Source of the DNA: Theobroma cacao
Taxonomy: Eukaryota; Streptophyta; Magnoliopsida; Malvales; Malvaceae
Direction of reading: 5' to 3'
Length of the DNA: 64,000 nt
Assembly (NCBI RefSeq): GCF_000208745.1
Contig: NC_030859.1
Span: forward strand, 2,151,697 to 2,215,696
Shown here one piece after another: positions 10,918 to 22,417 of the stretch (positions are counted from its first letter, which is position 1; every line of letters begins with the position of its first letter). The translations under genes were made by a program, and so were the position numbers. Below the pieces are notes generated by a model that did not search any database, was not told the origin of the DNA, and saw nothing but the letters and a program-made list of their open reading frames with translations.

Positions 10918-11262
10918 TTGCAAACTTGGGATCATCAAGTTATGTCAATATTCTTCTTCATTTTTCTTCAACATTCAGGCTCTTTGACAATTGTTGCCAT
11001 CTGTTACCAAAACTTGACCATAACTTAAAGCTACTTGCCCCATGAAAAATTTTTCCTTACCTCAGAAATAGTGATCAGCTGGGCTTTGATGTCTAGGACT
11101 CAGACCCATTCATCACGTTGAGACACGTCAACAGTCGACGTGTGGGTTTTACGCGAATTAACAGGGTCCTACAACCTCAAAGCCCATGGTTTTTGTACCC
11201 TGTTTAAGACTCAACCAGCCCACTTGCAAGGTCTTAGTCAGTTTAGTCAGAATCCAACCAAA

Positions 11263-11305
11263 ATCCCACATTAGTTAGGAACAGAACAGTAACAGGTTTT
11301 ATATA
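11263..11305 (+). promoter_or_regulatory. U6 promoter: USE and TATA (U6 copy 1)
   Basis: ATCCCACATT at 11263-11272, 25-base gap, TTTATATA at 11298-11305. Transcription start G lies 24 nt downstream at 11329. Canonical plant Pol III snRNA promoter. Confidence 0.9.
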
Positions 11306-11328
11306 GCAGAAATCAGCCACGCAAGTTT

Positions 11329-11348
11329 GTCCCTTCGGGGACATCCGA

Positions 11349-11380
<32 letters not shown>

Positions 11381-11430
11381 GGCCCCTGCGCAAGGATGAC
11401 ACGCACAAATCGAGAAATGGTCCAAATTTT
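11329..11430 (+). ncRNA. U6: U6 spliceosomal snRNA, copy 1
   Basis: A 102-nt sequence that agrees with plant U6 throughout as far as I can recall it. It begins with the GTCCCTTCGGGGACATCC 5' stem-loop and contains the GATACAGAGAAGATTAGC segment with the ACAGAGA box, AAGGATGACACGCACAAAT, and the GGTCCAAATTTTTTT 3' end that serves as terminator. U6 is the catalytic RNA of the spliceosome. The copy looks functional: the body is identical to copy 2 and the promoter is intact. Confidence 0.97.
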
Positions 11431-13151
11431 TTTCTGATTTTTTTCCTGTATTTTTCCAGCCCTTTCCCTGTTTCCTTTACATTTTCATGTTCTTTTTGAT
11501 GGGTCAGGTGTTAGAATTAGCTAAACAACTGATAAAGAGGCTCATGGTAGTTTAAATTCAGATAGGTCTGGCTTAGTTGATCTGTTTTCAGTGATTTGCA
11601 GGTGATCAATTCTCGGGTCATGCCAAAATTGTTTGCTTTCCCTGGATATGAAAGGGCATGGTTGATCCTTAATGCATGATGTGTTCTTCTACAAACTGAT
11701 GCAGTAGCTGCAATCTATAAACTCGCACTCTTTGGGGTGTTTAATTTTCCTTGGTGGAAACTGGATTTCTGATATAAGAAATGACTTCTCTTACTAATCT
11801 AAGTACCCTTTCTTTAATTCTTTCTTTTGGATGGGATTGTGCTTGAATTAGTATGGTCTTTACACTTGACTCTTGAGCTGAAGTCTTATAAATAGTGCTA
11901 AGTTGCTTATCTGATTGTTATTGGTGCTTGTCTCCTGCCATTTTAGGGTATAGAACATAGGGAAGATTCAAGGAAATAAAAGTAATGTGGAAACAGAGAA
12001 GTGCCCCCAAATTAATCAAGGTCTTCTGCAGGTTGAAAAATTAAGTTGCTAGTAAGCCAATGTGAAGGTTGAGACAGGCTGAATCTTCTTTAAATGGCAG
12101 CTAAATCCATTGTATCAACGATTCTTATAATCATGGTGAATCCTCTGAAAAGAAACATTTGCTGCTGCATAATGGAACTTTTCTACCTCTTGGGTGTAAG
12201 CTGCACTTGTTTTAGTGCATCAACACACTCAGTTTATCAGGTCCAATTTTTGCAGCCAAATAGTATTGGTATTAGTTGGATTTGCAACAGTATTTTTGTT
12301 TATACAGGCTTGATTCTTAATCACCCAAGGAAGGAGAGGATGCCGTTGCCATTGATTAGTCTGCATCAAGAGAAAGCAGCCAGACAAATTTTACTCATCG
12401 AGAAGGCAAAGTTTCCTCTTTCTTTTTTTGAGCAAAGCATGTTTAACAAGTGTTGTCTTCTGTTTTTGGTGGCATAAAAATGTTGAAGCACCTGCTCCTT
12501 TCAAACCTACTCAATTCAGATTGCAGCCCCACCAGGCCTGCTTGCATAGTAAAATGAGGCTTTATTAATTACAACATAAAAGGATAGTTCAGTTCTGTTC
12601 TTTGCATGCTCCTGTAGCCCGGTTTGCCAAGTTTCTTGGAAAGTTTTTGAAAAGGGAAGAACAAACAATCAGAATTGTTTAAAAATATTATACCCATTAG
12701 CCTTGAAGTGTTAAATGCTGAAAATTTGAACCACGAAATTGGTGCCATAAGCCCATGTGCCATAAAGAAATTCAATATAGGAGATTGAATGTGAAAGAAA
12801 AGTACTTTGGTATTTTCATTTCAAAATGATGTATTTATAGTACTAAAATTAAATGATAAAATAAGTTTGAAATGTAAGTAGTTATATATAAGATTTGAAT
12901 ATGTCATTCTTTGTACTTGTCTCTTATTTTTGAATTGAGCTTTATCTACATATTGTTATGTCATCCTTTGTGCTTGTCTCTTGTTCTTGGATTGAATTTT
13001 TTCTGTATGTTGATTGAGCTTTATTTGCATGTTGTTATGACATCCTTAGCACTTGTTTTGAGTTTTATCTGCATGTTGTGTTAACTGACTAGGATGACTA
13101 GGACAGGCTCTTTGGATGACTTGGACAAGTTTTAGTTGAAAGTAAACCAAA

Positions 13152-13194
13152 TTCCCACATTGCTTAGTTTCAGAACAATATAAGGCTTTATAAG
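13152..13194 (+). promoter_or_regulatory. U6 promoter: USE and TATA (U6 copy 2)
   Basis: TTCCCACATT at 13152-13161, a 25-base gap, then TTTATAAG at 13187. The start G is 24 nt after the TATA box at 13218. The USE differs by one base from copy 1. Confidence 0.88.
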
Positions 13195-13217
13195 TGCAAA
13201 AGGGGGGAGCCTAGCTT

Positions 13218-13237
13218 GTCCCTTCGGGGACATCCGA

Positions 13238-13269
<32 letters not shown>

Positions 13270-13319
13270 GGCCCCTGCGCAAGGATGACACGCACAAATC
13301 GAGAAATGGTCCAAATTTT
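13218..13319 (+). ncRNA. U6: U6 spliceosomal snRNA, copy 2
   Basis: The 102-nt body is the same as copy 1, with the same 5' stem-loop, ACAGAGA box and terminal oligo-T (nine T in a row). The flanks have diverged while the RNA has not, which indicates purifying selection or gene conversion on the transcript. Confidence 0.97.
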
Positions 13320-13730
13320 TTTTTCTGATTTTTCCCTGTAATTTCTCCCCTCCTTCATTCTGCAGTCTCACAAGTCTCTTCCATCTCTTTCTCTGTCTGG
13401 ATATGTTGATTATTCTGCATTTTTCCAGGTCTCTTCTATCTCTTTCTCTGTTTTCTTTTCATCTTCATGTTTATTTTCACGTTCATTTTGATGGGTTTGG
13501 TCAATAGTCCGTTATACTTCAGATGTTAGAATATGCTAATTAAGTCTGGATCTGTTGATCTTTTTATAGAGTTGTAGGTGGTCAATTCTGTGTATCATGC
13601 CAAAATTTTTTGCTTTCCCTGGAAATTAAAGGGCATGGTTGATCTATGATGCGTAATGTGTTTTTCTACAAACTGATGCAGTAGCTGCTATCTATAAACT
13701 CCCACTTTATGGGTGTTCAATTTTCCTTGG

Positions 13731-14086
13731 GCGGTGTTCATAATATCTTGATGCAGTTAAGTGTGTATGGAGGTATAAGAGGGGAAAACAGTCCAAGAGG
13801 TTTTGTTTGCTTTTCTTACATGTCCTGCTTTCCTGAGGTTTTCTGATTGATTCCTGGTTTGGGTCATTTGTAGGCTTCTGGTGTCTTTTGATTGCATTTT
13901 CTTGTGAATTGAGAACTTAAATGCTGTGTGATGTTTTGTTTCTCAGGGCTTTGACCATGGCTGTTTTTGGTAAGCCGGTCTTCTGGCAGTTTCTTGACTG
14001 AAAATCTCTCAGTTGAGTACTGCTTCTTTTGTATGTAAAGAGTTCTTGATGCAATGAATCTTCTTTAATTTTCAAAAAAAAAAAAA
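13731..14086 (+). mobile_element. Poly(A)-tailed insertion in the right U6 unit
   Basis: The left U6 unit reads TTTTCCTTGG-TGGAAACTGG without a break. In the right unit the same junction is opened by 356 bp that end in 13 A, after which TCCCTTGATAGAAACTGG resumes the alignment. The end repeats (TCCTTGG and TCCCTTGA) look like an imperfect target-site duplication. A poly(A) tail plus short duplication indicates LINE-type retroposition of a transcript. The source gene is not recognised. Confidence 0.55.
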
Positions 14087-14560
14087 TCCCTTGATAGAAA
14101 CTGGATTTATGATACAGGAAATGACTTCTCTTACTAATCTAAGTACCCTTTCTCTTATTCTTTGTTTCGGTTGAGATTGTGCTTGAGTAAGTATGGTCTT
14201 TACACTTGACTCTTGAGCTGAATCCTTATAAATAGTGCTTAATTGCTTATATTTGCTAGTCATTGGTGCTTGTCTCCTGTCATTTTATGCTATAGAACAT
14301 AAGGAAGATTCAAGGAAATGATGTATAATGGAAACAGAGAAGTGCCCCCAAATTGATCAAGCCTTCTGCAGCTCCACTAATTGGCTGCAAAATTATGTTG
14401 CTAGTAAGTAATTTGGAGCCAGTGTGAAGGTTGAGACAAAGAGGCTGAAGCTTCTTTAAATGGCAGCTAAATCCATTCTATCAACGATTCTTATAATCAT
14501 GTTGAATCCCATTGAAAGAATTTGCTGCTTGATGGAACTTTTCTACCTCTTGTGATGAAT

Positions 14561-15036
14561 TCTGTCTTGGTGTCCTCTGTAACGAACTCACCTAATAATG
14601 GATTATTCCCCAAGGGCAGAGTAGCTGGAACAATCTATCTTTAGAATAAGAATTTTATTTTTCTTTTGAGATAAATGCTGTTTTCATATGAAGGAAATCC
14701 CATGCCTTACACCATGAGAATAGTGGGTTATTCAAATTGATTGAACAGTCTTGATATTGCATTCCTGGAAAATCCCATGCCTTATAATATGAGATTAATG
14801 GTTTTCATATGAAGAAAATCCCATAATTCAGTCAGTCATATTGATTGAACAGTCTTTGATACTGCAACCCTGGAAACATGTCAATGAATATTTCTCTTGA
14901 ATTCATGCATGCAGTTGTAGTATTTGGCCACTAAGATGAGTAGAAAGTTGAAGGAGGTGAAACAGTGCCATGTTCTTGCAACTCAAATGACTGTTATTTC
15001 TGAATCTTGGAACTTCAAAGTTGAGTAGAAGTTTTT
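14561..15036. repeat. Imperfect tandem repeat next to the RING gene
   Basis: A block with AATCCCATGCCTTA and TTGATTGAACAGTCTTTGATA-like text is present at about 14699-14768 and 14768-14876, with extra partial copies. No gene. This stretch is the 3' flank of the minus-strand RING-H2 gene. Confidence 0.4.
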
Positions 15037-15567
15037 TCACGTTGTCTGTGATTGTACAATGTTATGCAACATACCTGAATCCATACGCACAGAACCGGAA
15101 TCCGAATCCGGTCGATGGTGGAATATTTGCGGTGACGGAAACGGCGTGGCGTCGGTGCGGCACATGGGGCAACTCGAATGAGAATAGAGCCACATATCGA
15201 TGCATGGTGCATGGTACGAATGCAGGCACTCCGGCAACGTTCTCAACTCTTCACCCTCTTCGAACTGAGACAAGCAGACCGCGCACATTCCGTCGTCGTC
15301 TACCAAGCCCATGCCCTTTTGGTACTTATGGGCCGGGATGAGTTGGGCTGCTGAAATCTCCGAGCTTGGTACCGCCGACGTTTCGTGCCTAAAAGAATGC
15401 TGCGGTAGCTGACGCTGTGCTTGTTGTGGCCTTGGGATTTGGGTATGACGGCGGCACCACCCCATGGCAATGCAATGGTAGATTGTCACCACCAAGGCTG
15501 CCGATCCGATGCCGACTAAAATGACGGATAATTTGGTGTTCTCTAAACCGAAATCGCTTTCCCCCAT
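15037..15567 (-). CDS. RING-H2 finger protein, ATL-like E3 ubiquitin ligase
   Basis: Single-exon gene of 176 residues from ATG at 15567; the frame stays open upstream but has no better ATG. Residues about 13-35 form one transmembrane helix ([18 protein letters not shown]). The RING-H2 domain has ligands C95, C98, C114, H116, H119, C122, C133 and C136, with the ATL-type core [17 protein letters not shown] including Pro before the sixth ligand and Trp after it. The spacer before the RING ([15 protein letters not shown]) is at the usual place of the ATL GLD motif but does not match it well. Family knowledge: membrane-bound E3 that transfers ubiquitin from an E2. Single exon, small size and TM-RING order fit ATLs; the substrate is unknown. 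Confidence 0.85.
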   Translation of the reverse strand: MGESDFGLENTKLSVILVGIGSAALVVTIYHCIAMGWCRRHTQIPRPQQAQRQLPQHSFRHETSAVPSSEISAAQLIPAHKYQKGMGLVDDDGMCAVCLSQFEEGEELRTLPECLHSYHAPCIDMWLYSHSSCPMCRTDATPFPSPQIFHHRPDSDSGSVRMDSGMLHNIVQSQTT

Positions 15568-17020
15568 GGCAGAGAATGAACCATGAAACAAAAAAATGGT
15601 CGGCGTTTTGGATACCAAGTAGCATTTGAATTGTGTTGGGCATTGCTTTGGCGATGAATGCAAAGATTAGCATTGTCCTATGAAGAATATTATAATATCA
15701 GTGAAAATTACATCAAATCATTCACAAAGCTTGTAAGGAGAATTGGATTGATCAATTTCCTTGATAATACTTAGAATTCTTTTTTACTTCATTTGCTAAT
15801 AATGTTATATTGTGATTATTTTAGGGTACATGTAAAAGTTTCAGGCTTGAATTACGTAAAAAGAGTTATATGGTATTGGAATCTATTTCATGTGTAAAGG
15901 TCACGAGATTGTACTCTCAATTCAAAAGATATCAAGAAGTCTATCTCATTCAATTATGTAACACGTTATAATAGAATTTTTAGACCTCGTATCTTTCATA
16001 GAAGTCTTACATCAATGAAGAGTTTGATAAACTTTAATATTACTTTTTACGTACCCGTAATTTTAACTCAAAAGATATATCTATCAAATAAAAGAAGACT
16101 TTGATATCTATTTTATCTTCGTAATATGAATCTTTTGTTTTCATGCAGAATAAGCAATACATTATCCAATGATTTGTTTTCTTTTTTTTTTTTCCCTTTG
16201 ACATAGTTGATAAAGCAATTAAGACGCCAAATACATTGCTTCTATGACTTTACAAGGAATTTAAAAGCTTCAATTTGTACCAACAATAATTTAATAATTG
16301 AAATCAATTGGAAATTATTCTACATGGATTAATAAAGAATAGGATCAAAAGATTCAACTAAAATGGATAGGGGGATATCTTCAATGTTCAACTGAAGGTA
16401 AACATGAATCAAATCCATCCATTTTGTTGGTACCCAAATGTGGCAAAAAGGAGGAAGTTGGCCCCCTTTTTGAAAACTTTTTATTAGTGAATTTGACATC
16501 AACTAACTTATAAAAGTGAAAAGGATGGGGGAATCTTCAATGATGCTTCTTTTTGAATAATTGTTCATTGTTTGATTAGCAAAAGCCAATCACTTATCAC
16601 TTGCATGGACCAGAAAAAAAATTAAAAAAAAAAAACCAAAGATAAGGTCTCCAAACTGGAATAACCTGAATCTCAAATCAAAGCAGCCTCTATTTGAGAC
16701 TTTTTCTTTTTTCTTTTTGATAAGGAAAACTAGATATATATATGCTTTTTTAATACAATTTATACCCATTTTTTTATTCTTTAGGTTCAATACACTTTTG
16801 CTGGTGGAGAGAATAATGGTTGGTCACCAAAAAAGAATGGAAAGGAAATGAGGTAGGAGGAAGCTTTTTCTCTTTTCTTTTACCTTTTTTTTTTCTTTTT
16901 CATTTGGTTGAAAAGAATATGAGAGAAGAAGAACAAAGAGATTTTGATCACACTATTTCATACCTTCAAAATTTCATAAGTAGGAAAACACCCATTAAAA
17001 TTGAGAATGCATAGTTTAAT
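15568..17020. other. Intergenic, no gene seen
   Basis: Promoter side of the RING-H2 gene, then AT-rich DNA with long T and A runs near 16190, 16620 and 16885. Frames at 16590-16790 and 16820-17014 are low-complexity Lys/Phe strings. Confidence 0.5.
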
Positions 17021-17400
17021 AAAGCCGTAATATTTTAAAAAGTTTTTGAATTATTCAATTAAAATAAACTCTTATTCTTCAATTAAGTTTAATCAAATTC
17101 TTGTATTTTTATTTTATAGTCAAACAAGTATTTATAATTAATGATTGATTAATCGTCATTAATTAAAACGTCACTTTAATTATGTTATCATGTAATATTA
17201 TTGTTTATTATAACATGTCAACATATTATGATAATATCATATAACTTAAAATGACTTTGGCTAACGATAATTAGTTAATTGTCGATTATAAGAACTTATT
17301 TGATCTAAAATTAAAATATAAAAATTTGATTAAATGTAAAAAACTAATAATTTATTTAAATTTTTATGAATAATTTAAAATTTTTTAAGTATTATGTTTT
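17021..17400. repeat. AT-rich MITE-like element, copy 2
   Basis: The most complete copy. The left end (GTAATATTTTAAAAAGTTTT then TGAATTATTC) is the imperfect inverse of the right end (GAATAATTTAAAATTTTTTA then AGTATTAT). About 380 bp, no ORF. The interior has its own nested palindromes (ATTAATGATTGATTAATCGT / ACGATAATTAGTTAATTGTC). Confidence 0.7.
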
Positions 17401-18740
17401 TAATAAATGAGTTCAAAATCCAATCAATCAACTAGTGAGAATTAAAAAAAAAAAAGAAGAGAGTCTCCCTATTTTAAGCCCCCATTGAATTTTTTTTAAT
17501 TTATATCTTCTCTTTCAACCAAATATAATTTAATCTCCATGTTATTTCTATAAATGTTTTTTTTTGTTGAAATAATACAAATTGTCTTTAGCTACCCGAA
17601 GAGCTTCTGCTTTCATTGCCCCTCACAATATTTCTACTTAATAATTTATAAATAATTTATCATGTTCCAAAAAGAGAATAAAAAAAACAAAACAAAACAA
17701 AAAATTTGTCTTGTTCTAATGATATGTGCATCCTAATAAGCTTTGCATAATTAGAATCTTTATTTTAATATTATAATAATGTCACTAAGGAAGAAACACA
17801 TTAAAAAAATTCAATTATGAGATAATTAAAAATTATACAAAACAGTAATCATACAATAATATAAGAAAGATAATGCAATGAGGAGACTAAACTAGTTTCA
17901 ACATTCATGAATTTATTATGCTTAAAATTGTTGTTTGAATAATATAATTGCATAAAGCTTGTCAATCAATACTAGAACTATATTTAATTAATTAATTAAT
18001 TTATTTATTTATTTATCAAGTTGTCTTACATCAATGAACATAACCCACACAAAAATTGACGGATCACTTTGAATATTAAAAACTTTTCCACATATTGCAT
18101 ATGCACATGACATCTGTTCGAAATGATGAGATCATTGTAAAATTATTATATATATATATACGCACGTTTTATCTATATGTAGATCTAATCGTACATTTCA
18201 AGTCAAAATTTATTTTTTTGGAAAATCTTTTTATTAATTATTACATTTAGATTAAGATTAAGAGTTTGTAAAGTCTTAATTTTATTCATCTTAAATTTCA
18301 TATGATAATTATTTATATATATTTACAAATATGGATATCGACGAATACCTTATAAAAGAGTATGCAGGATTATTTAATTTGATTAAGTAAGATTATGATA
18401 CTTTATAACTCGATTCAAGTAATTAATTAATTTATATATGAATTATAATAGACTCATCATTTTAGAGTTATATAATATAAATAATGTTGAAACAATGTAG
18501 ATTTATGATAATTATTTATATATTAGAAAAATAGAAAATCAAATAACCAAATTTAAGATTATAAGTTTAATTAGGTAAGATTTAATGTATTTTATTTTCT
18601 CTTTTAATTCTAATTGGAAAAAAAAAGAAAGCCTTAAAACAAAAAAGGAAACTAGCACGTGTCTTAACACGTGCTCCTCAACTAGTTTTTTGGGGTCGGT
18701 TTTTTGTACTTTCTCAGACGACGTTATAACACTCTATGGC
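17401..18740. other. AT-rich intergenic DNA
   Basis: Very AT-rich, with a short TTAA/TTTA microsatellite near 17988-18016 and TA repeats near 18149. The last few hundred bases are the promoter side of the HSP20-like gene. No gene seen. Confidence 0.5.
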
Positions 18741-18977
18741 ACTGTTAGTCTTATCAGATAAGAGGGAGACGCCTTGTTTGACCGCTGTTTTTCGCTTCCC
18801 AGTTCAATCCAAAAAACAGAAGGAAAACGCCGTCAACATTTCCGTTACCTAACGTCGTCAATTCTTAACGGTCGCCGCTGCCTCCTTCATTTCCATATTC
18901 AATCCGTTTTCTCTCTCAAAGGGGGGATCATTATTCAAGCTCTCAAATTTCTCTGGATTCAAAGCCTCTCCTTTTAG

Positions 18978-19458
18978 GTAATAATAATGAAAATAAAATT
19001 TCTTTTTATTTTATTTTGTCTTGTTTTTTAGGTTTAGGTTTTTTGTTTTGGTGTGATTGATTTGATTTGCTTTTCAAATCTGTTCTTTTTGCGGCTGTTA
19101 ATATTCGGTTAGATTTTATTGGATTCTGGTTCATGTAGAATCTTGGGTTTGCTCCTTTTTTTTTCTTTTGTTATATTCTGTTTGGTTGCTGGGAGAAAAT
19201 CCATAGAAAGTGAAAATTTTGAATCTTTAATTGTTTTAGGGTATTTTAGATCTTGGAGAGTGAAAACATTAGCTTGACTAGGCCTTGATATAGGGTTTAT
19301 TTGTCTTGTAAAAGAAGCATCTTTTTCGTTATTCTGAATCCATTTTCGTATGGAAAATTTGGGATTGAATTGGGTTTTTGTTTCTTGTAATGGAATTTAT
19401 TGGATATGAATATGGATTTTTTTTATTGAGTGGAGGTGTTTTTGTTGATGTTTTTCAG
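18978..19458 (+). other. Likely 5'-UTR intron of the HSP20-like gene
   Basis: Donor TTTTAG/GTAATAATAATG at 18978 and acceptor GTTTTTCAG/GTTGG at 19458 delimit a T-rich 481-bp stretch between a pyrimidine-rich leader (about 18740-18977) and the ATG at 19755. The base composition inside is typical of plant introns. Inferred from splice signals only. Confidence 0.5.
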
Positions 19459-19754
19459 GTTGGTTTTTTTGGTGCTAACTATGTACTGTTCATGCTCTTG
19501 TCGGTTTTAGTGTGAATATGGTTGATTGATGGAATTTTGTGGGTATTATTGTGGTGGGGATTGAACCATGAAGATATTTATGAGATTCATCAGTGGTTTT
19601 GTGGATTGATTGATTGATGGATCTACTACACTGCTGGTTTTTTCTTTTGATTCGTGAAGATGTCAATAGGGAACTTTTGTTGACTGTTAGGGGTTTGTGA
19701 GTTACATACATAGGCGAAAAGAGAGGAAACTGTGAAAAGAGCAAGGAAAAAAGA

Positions 19755-21278
19755 ATGGGGGAAGCTCTTCTCACTACCCTATCAATGGAGAATTATCACC
19801 CATCTACACTTTTGTCAATGGATTCGGGCTCTTTTCCACCAGATGAATTGGAGAGAGAGATGAACCGACCTATGCTGCTTTCTCAGCCACCTGATATCAA
19901 TCTTCCTCTATCTTCTGAACCGAGTCCACCTCCACTGGCATGGAATGATTCATGTGACATCTTAGATGTTAGCCTTGCACCTCAGATTTATGAGTCTGAG
20001 GCGGCTGTCAATATCCCAAAAGTGGCTAAGAAATGCATAAAGCGTCTTGATAGTGTATGGGGTGCTTGGTTTTTCTTTACTTTCTACTTCAAGCCTGTTT
20101 TGAATGGGAAGTCAAAGTCTAAGGTAAGTAGGGATGGCAATGGTGTGTCTGGGTATGACAAGTCAGACTTGCAGCTCGATTCATTCTTGGTTCAGCATGA
20201 TATGGAGAACATGTATATGTGGGTTTTCAAGGAAAGGCCAGAAAATGCACTTGGTAAGATGCAGTTGAGGAGTTACATGAATGGTCACTCTCGGCAAGGG
20301 GAGCGCCCATTTCCATTTAGTGTGGATAAGGGTTTTGTCAGATCTCATAGAATGCAGAGGAAACACTACAGGGGTCTCTCCAATCCTCAGTGTTTACATG
20401 GGATTGAAGTTGTGCCATCACCAAACCTCTCTAATATCGATGATGAAGAGAAAAGGAGGTGGACAGAGCTTACGGGCAGGGATATAAACTTCTCTATTCC
20501 TCCTGAAGCAAGTGATTTTGGAGCTTGGAGGAACCTTACAAACACAGAATTTGAGCTTGAACAGTCCCCTGCTCCTCTAAAGAGTCATTTAAATTCCCAC
20601 CCTAGAAAATTGCTTAATGGTACTGGTTTGAACTTATCAACTCAGCCATTAGAAAATATAAATGGTGATGGGATGGATGTATCACCTCTCTGCAACAAAC
20701 GGAAAAAGGAGTATTTCCGGCATGGAAATGATGAGGATCCTGGTCTACCTAATAATTTGCATTCTAACCGAGTTTTGGATATGAAAATTCATCCAGTCGA
20801 GCCAACATGGTTGAATGAATTTAGCGGGGTAATGAAGAATGTATATGGGCCCGTTACAGCAGCAAAAACAATATATGAAGATGATGAAGGCTTTTTGATC
20901 ATCGTCAGCTTGCCCTTTTCAGATCTTCAAAGGGTGAAAGTTACTTGGAGAAATACTCCCTCACATGGAATTGTAAAGATATGTTATGTGAGTACAGCCT
21001 GCATGCCATTCATTAAGAGACATGACAGGACATTTAAGCTAACAGATCCAACACCAGAGCACTGCCCTCCAGGGGAATTTATTAGAGAAATTCCCCTTCC
21101 AAACCGCATTCCCGAAGATGCTAAACTGGAAGCTTACCGTGATGAGACAGGAACAATGCTTGAAATTATTGTGCCCAAGCATCGTGTAGGACCAGAAGAG
21201 CATGAGGTCCGTGTCTGCCTTCGCCCCTCCCCATGGAGTGAACGAGCATTTATGGACCTGGAGGAATCCATAGTGTAA
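19755..21278 (+). CDS. HSP20-like (alpha-crystallin domain) protein
   Basis: One coding exon, 507 residues, ATG at 19755. Residues 1-350 are a plant-specific region with an acidic, Pro-rich start (MGEALLTTLSMENYHPSTLL), a hydrophobic block VWGAWFFFTFYFKPVLNGKS, and Gly/Ser-rich linkers. From about residue 352 (WLNEFSGVMKNVYGPVTAAK) a beta-rich domain follows: DDEGFLIIVSLPFSDLQRVKV, GIVKICYVST, REIPLPNRIPED and TMLEIIVPKH. This is the layout of the p23/HSP20-like fold, and length and order match an uncharacterised plant group annotated as HSP20-like chaperones. It lacks the short N-terminus and IXI tail of true small heat-shock proteins, so classic holdase activity should not be assumed. It is convergent with the HSC70 gene, 1.1 kb apart. 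Confidence 0.82.
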   Translation: MGEALLTTLSMENYHPSTLLSMDSGSFPPDELEREMNRPMLLSQPPDINLPLSSEPSPPPLAWNDSCDILDVSLAPQIYESEAAVNIPKVAKKCIKRLDSVWGAWFFFTFYFKPVLNGKSKSKVSRDGNGVSGYDKSDLQLDSFLVQHDMENMYMWVFKERPENALGKMQLRSYMNGHSRQGERPFPFSVDKGFVRSHRMQRKHYRGLSNPQCLHGIEVVPSPNLSNIDDEEKRRWTELTGRDINFSIPPEASDFGAWRNLTNTEFELEQSPAPLKSHLNSHPRKLLNGTGLNLSTQPLENINGDGMDVSPLCNKRKKEYFRHGNDEDPGLPNNLHSNRVLDMKIHPVEPTWLNEFSGVMKNVYGPVTAAKTIYEDDEGFLIIVSLPFSDLQRVKVTWRNTPSHGIVKICYVSTACMPFIKRHDRTFKLTDPTPEHCPPGEFIREIPLPNRIPEDAKLEAYRDETGTMLEIIVPKHRVGPEEHEVRVCLRPSPWSERAFMDLEESIV

Positions 21279-22417
21279 TACATGTAAGGTTGTTAGGGTG
21301 GTTGGTGCTTCATTGTTTACTAACCTCATTCCATAAGGAAATCTGTGAAATTAAAACTGCATTTTTTTACATTACATGGGTTTTTTTTTCTCATACCTTC
21401 TATAATTTTCAATTTATCTTTAGATCAGTCCATGGTGGTATGTGGGTCGATGATTCATCATAGTTATTGACAATTCATCTTTATTGACTTAATAACTGCC
21501 TTACGTATGTGCATTCCTTTGAATTTAACTTTTTCACATCAAGAATTTAACTTAATTTGTGAATTGTGAGATTGGAATTTTGCTTTTTCACTTGGCTCGA
21601 AAGGTTAAGTTTTGCTTTCAGGCATGATAGATTGTGTTCTCTTTTCTACCTCTATGTTATGAGAATGGCAAGTGTAGCATTTCTTCTTCTTTGGAGTAAG
21701 AGGCAATGAAAATTGTTGAGCTTGGTGCTGCTTGCTGAAGAAGCATTCATGTCCTTGTGTATATCATCCATAATGGTAAACCATGGTTTTGGACAAGATG
21801 AATGAAGCTGCCTAGTTTTGGTTTTGTATGTGGCAATGGAGGCGCCTTAATGTAGTAGGGTGATAGAAAGTTAAATGAAGATTCTCAGCTGTAGAAATTG
21901 GCTTTGTATCGAAATCCCAATTTGTCAAGCCAGCCGTGGTTCAAGACTGTATATTGAGTAGTACTATCCTCACTTAAAAAGGTTATTCTATAATCCAAGT
22001 TCCTGTTCCAGGATAATGTCGTAGATTTCTTGAGGCGACCAACTTCTTCTAGCCTTGTTATTATGCATCATGTTAACTCTATTGGTAGATACGAATTATG
22101 GACTTTGTCTCTCATCATGTGGAGATGGCTAAGGACATGAGACTTTAGAGATTAGTTTATTCCTAATAGATATTCTGGAGCAGTCCAAAAACAATTACAA
22201 AAACCTAGCTAAAAAGCAAACAAAAGCATAGTAATTCTACATGCAAAGCAGAAGCGCACCGCCATTAAGACGTAATGTAATGCATTTATCCGATCCAATT
22301 ACGCAAAAATTGGAGATTGTATCCATATAAGAAATAAACATAGAATGAAACATAATCGCATGAATACCCAAACAATAAAATTTCTAAAAATAGCATATAG
22401 GCTCAGGACTAAGCAAC
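21279..22417. other. Shared 3' region of two convergent genes
   Basis: Contains the 3' UTRs of the HSP20-like gene (plus) and the HSC70 gene (minus). No further gene is supported. Confidence 0.5.

Larger units (their letters stand above)
11241..14560. repeat. Tandem duplication carrying two U6 genes
   Basis: The left unit (about 11241-12200) and right unit (about 13130-14560) align from before the USE box to a shared block reading TGGAACTTTTCTACCTCTTG (12174 and 14534). Shared landmarks include CTGATGCAGTAGCTGC (11696, 13674), TCTTACTAATCTAAGTACCC (11789, 14129) and TCATTTAAATGGCAGCT-like text. The right unit holds an insertion at 13731-14086. Between the units (about 12480-13100) lies a short alpha block and AT-rich DNA. 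Confidence 0.75.

Noticed and set aside
11243..11425. Minus-strand ORFs of 60 and 79 codons at 11243-11425 and 13132-13371
   Set aside because: Both are antisense translations of the U6 snRNA genes; the shared peptide comes from the shared RNA body.
12094..12477. 127-codon open frame near U6 copy 1
   Set aside because: The same duplicated block at about 14458-14570 does not keep the frame, and there is no domain; chance ORF.
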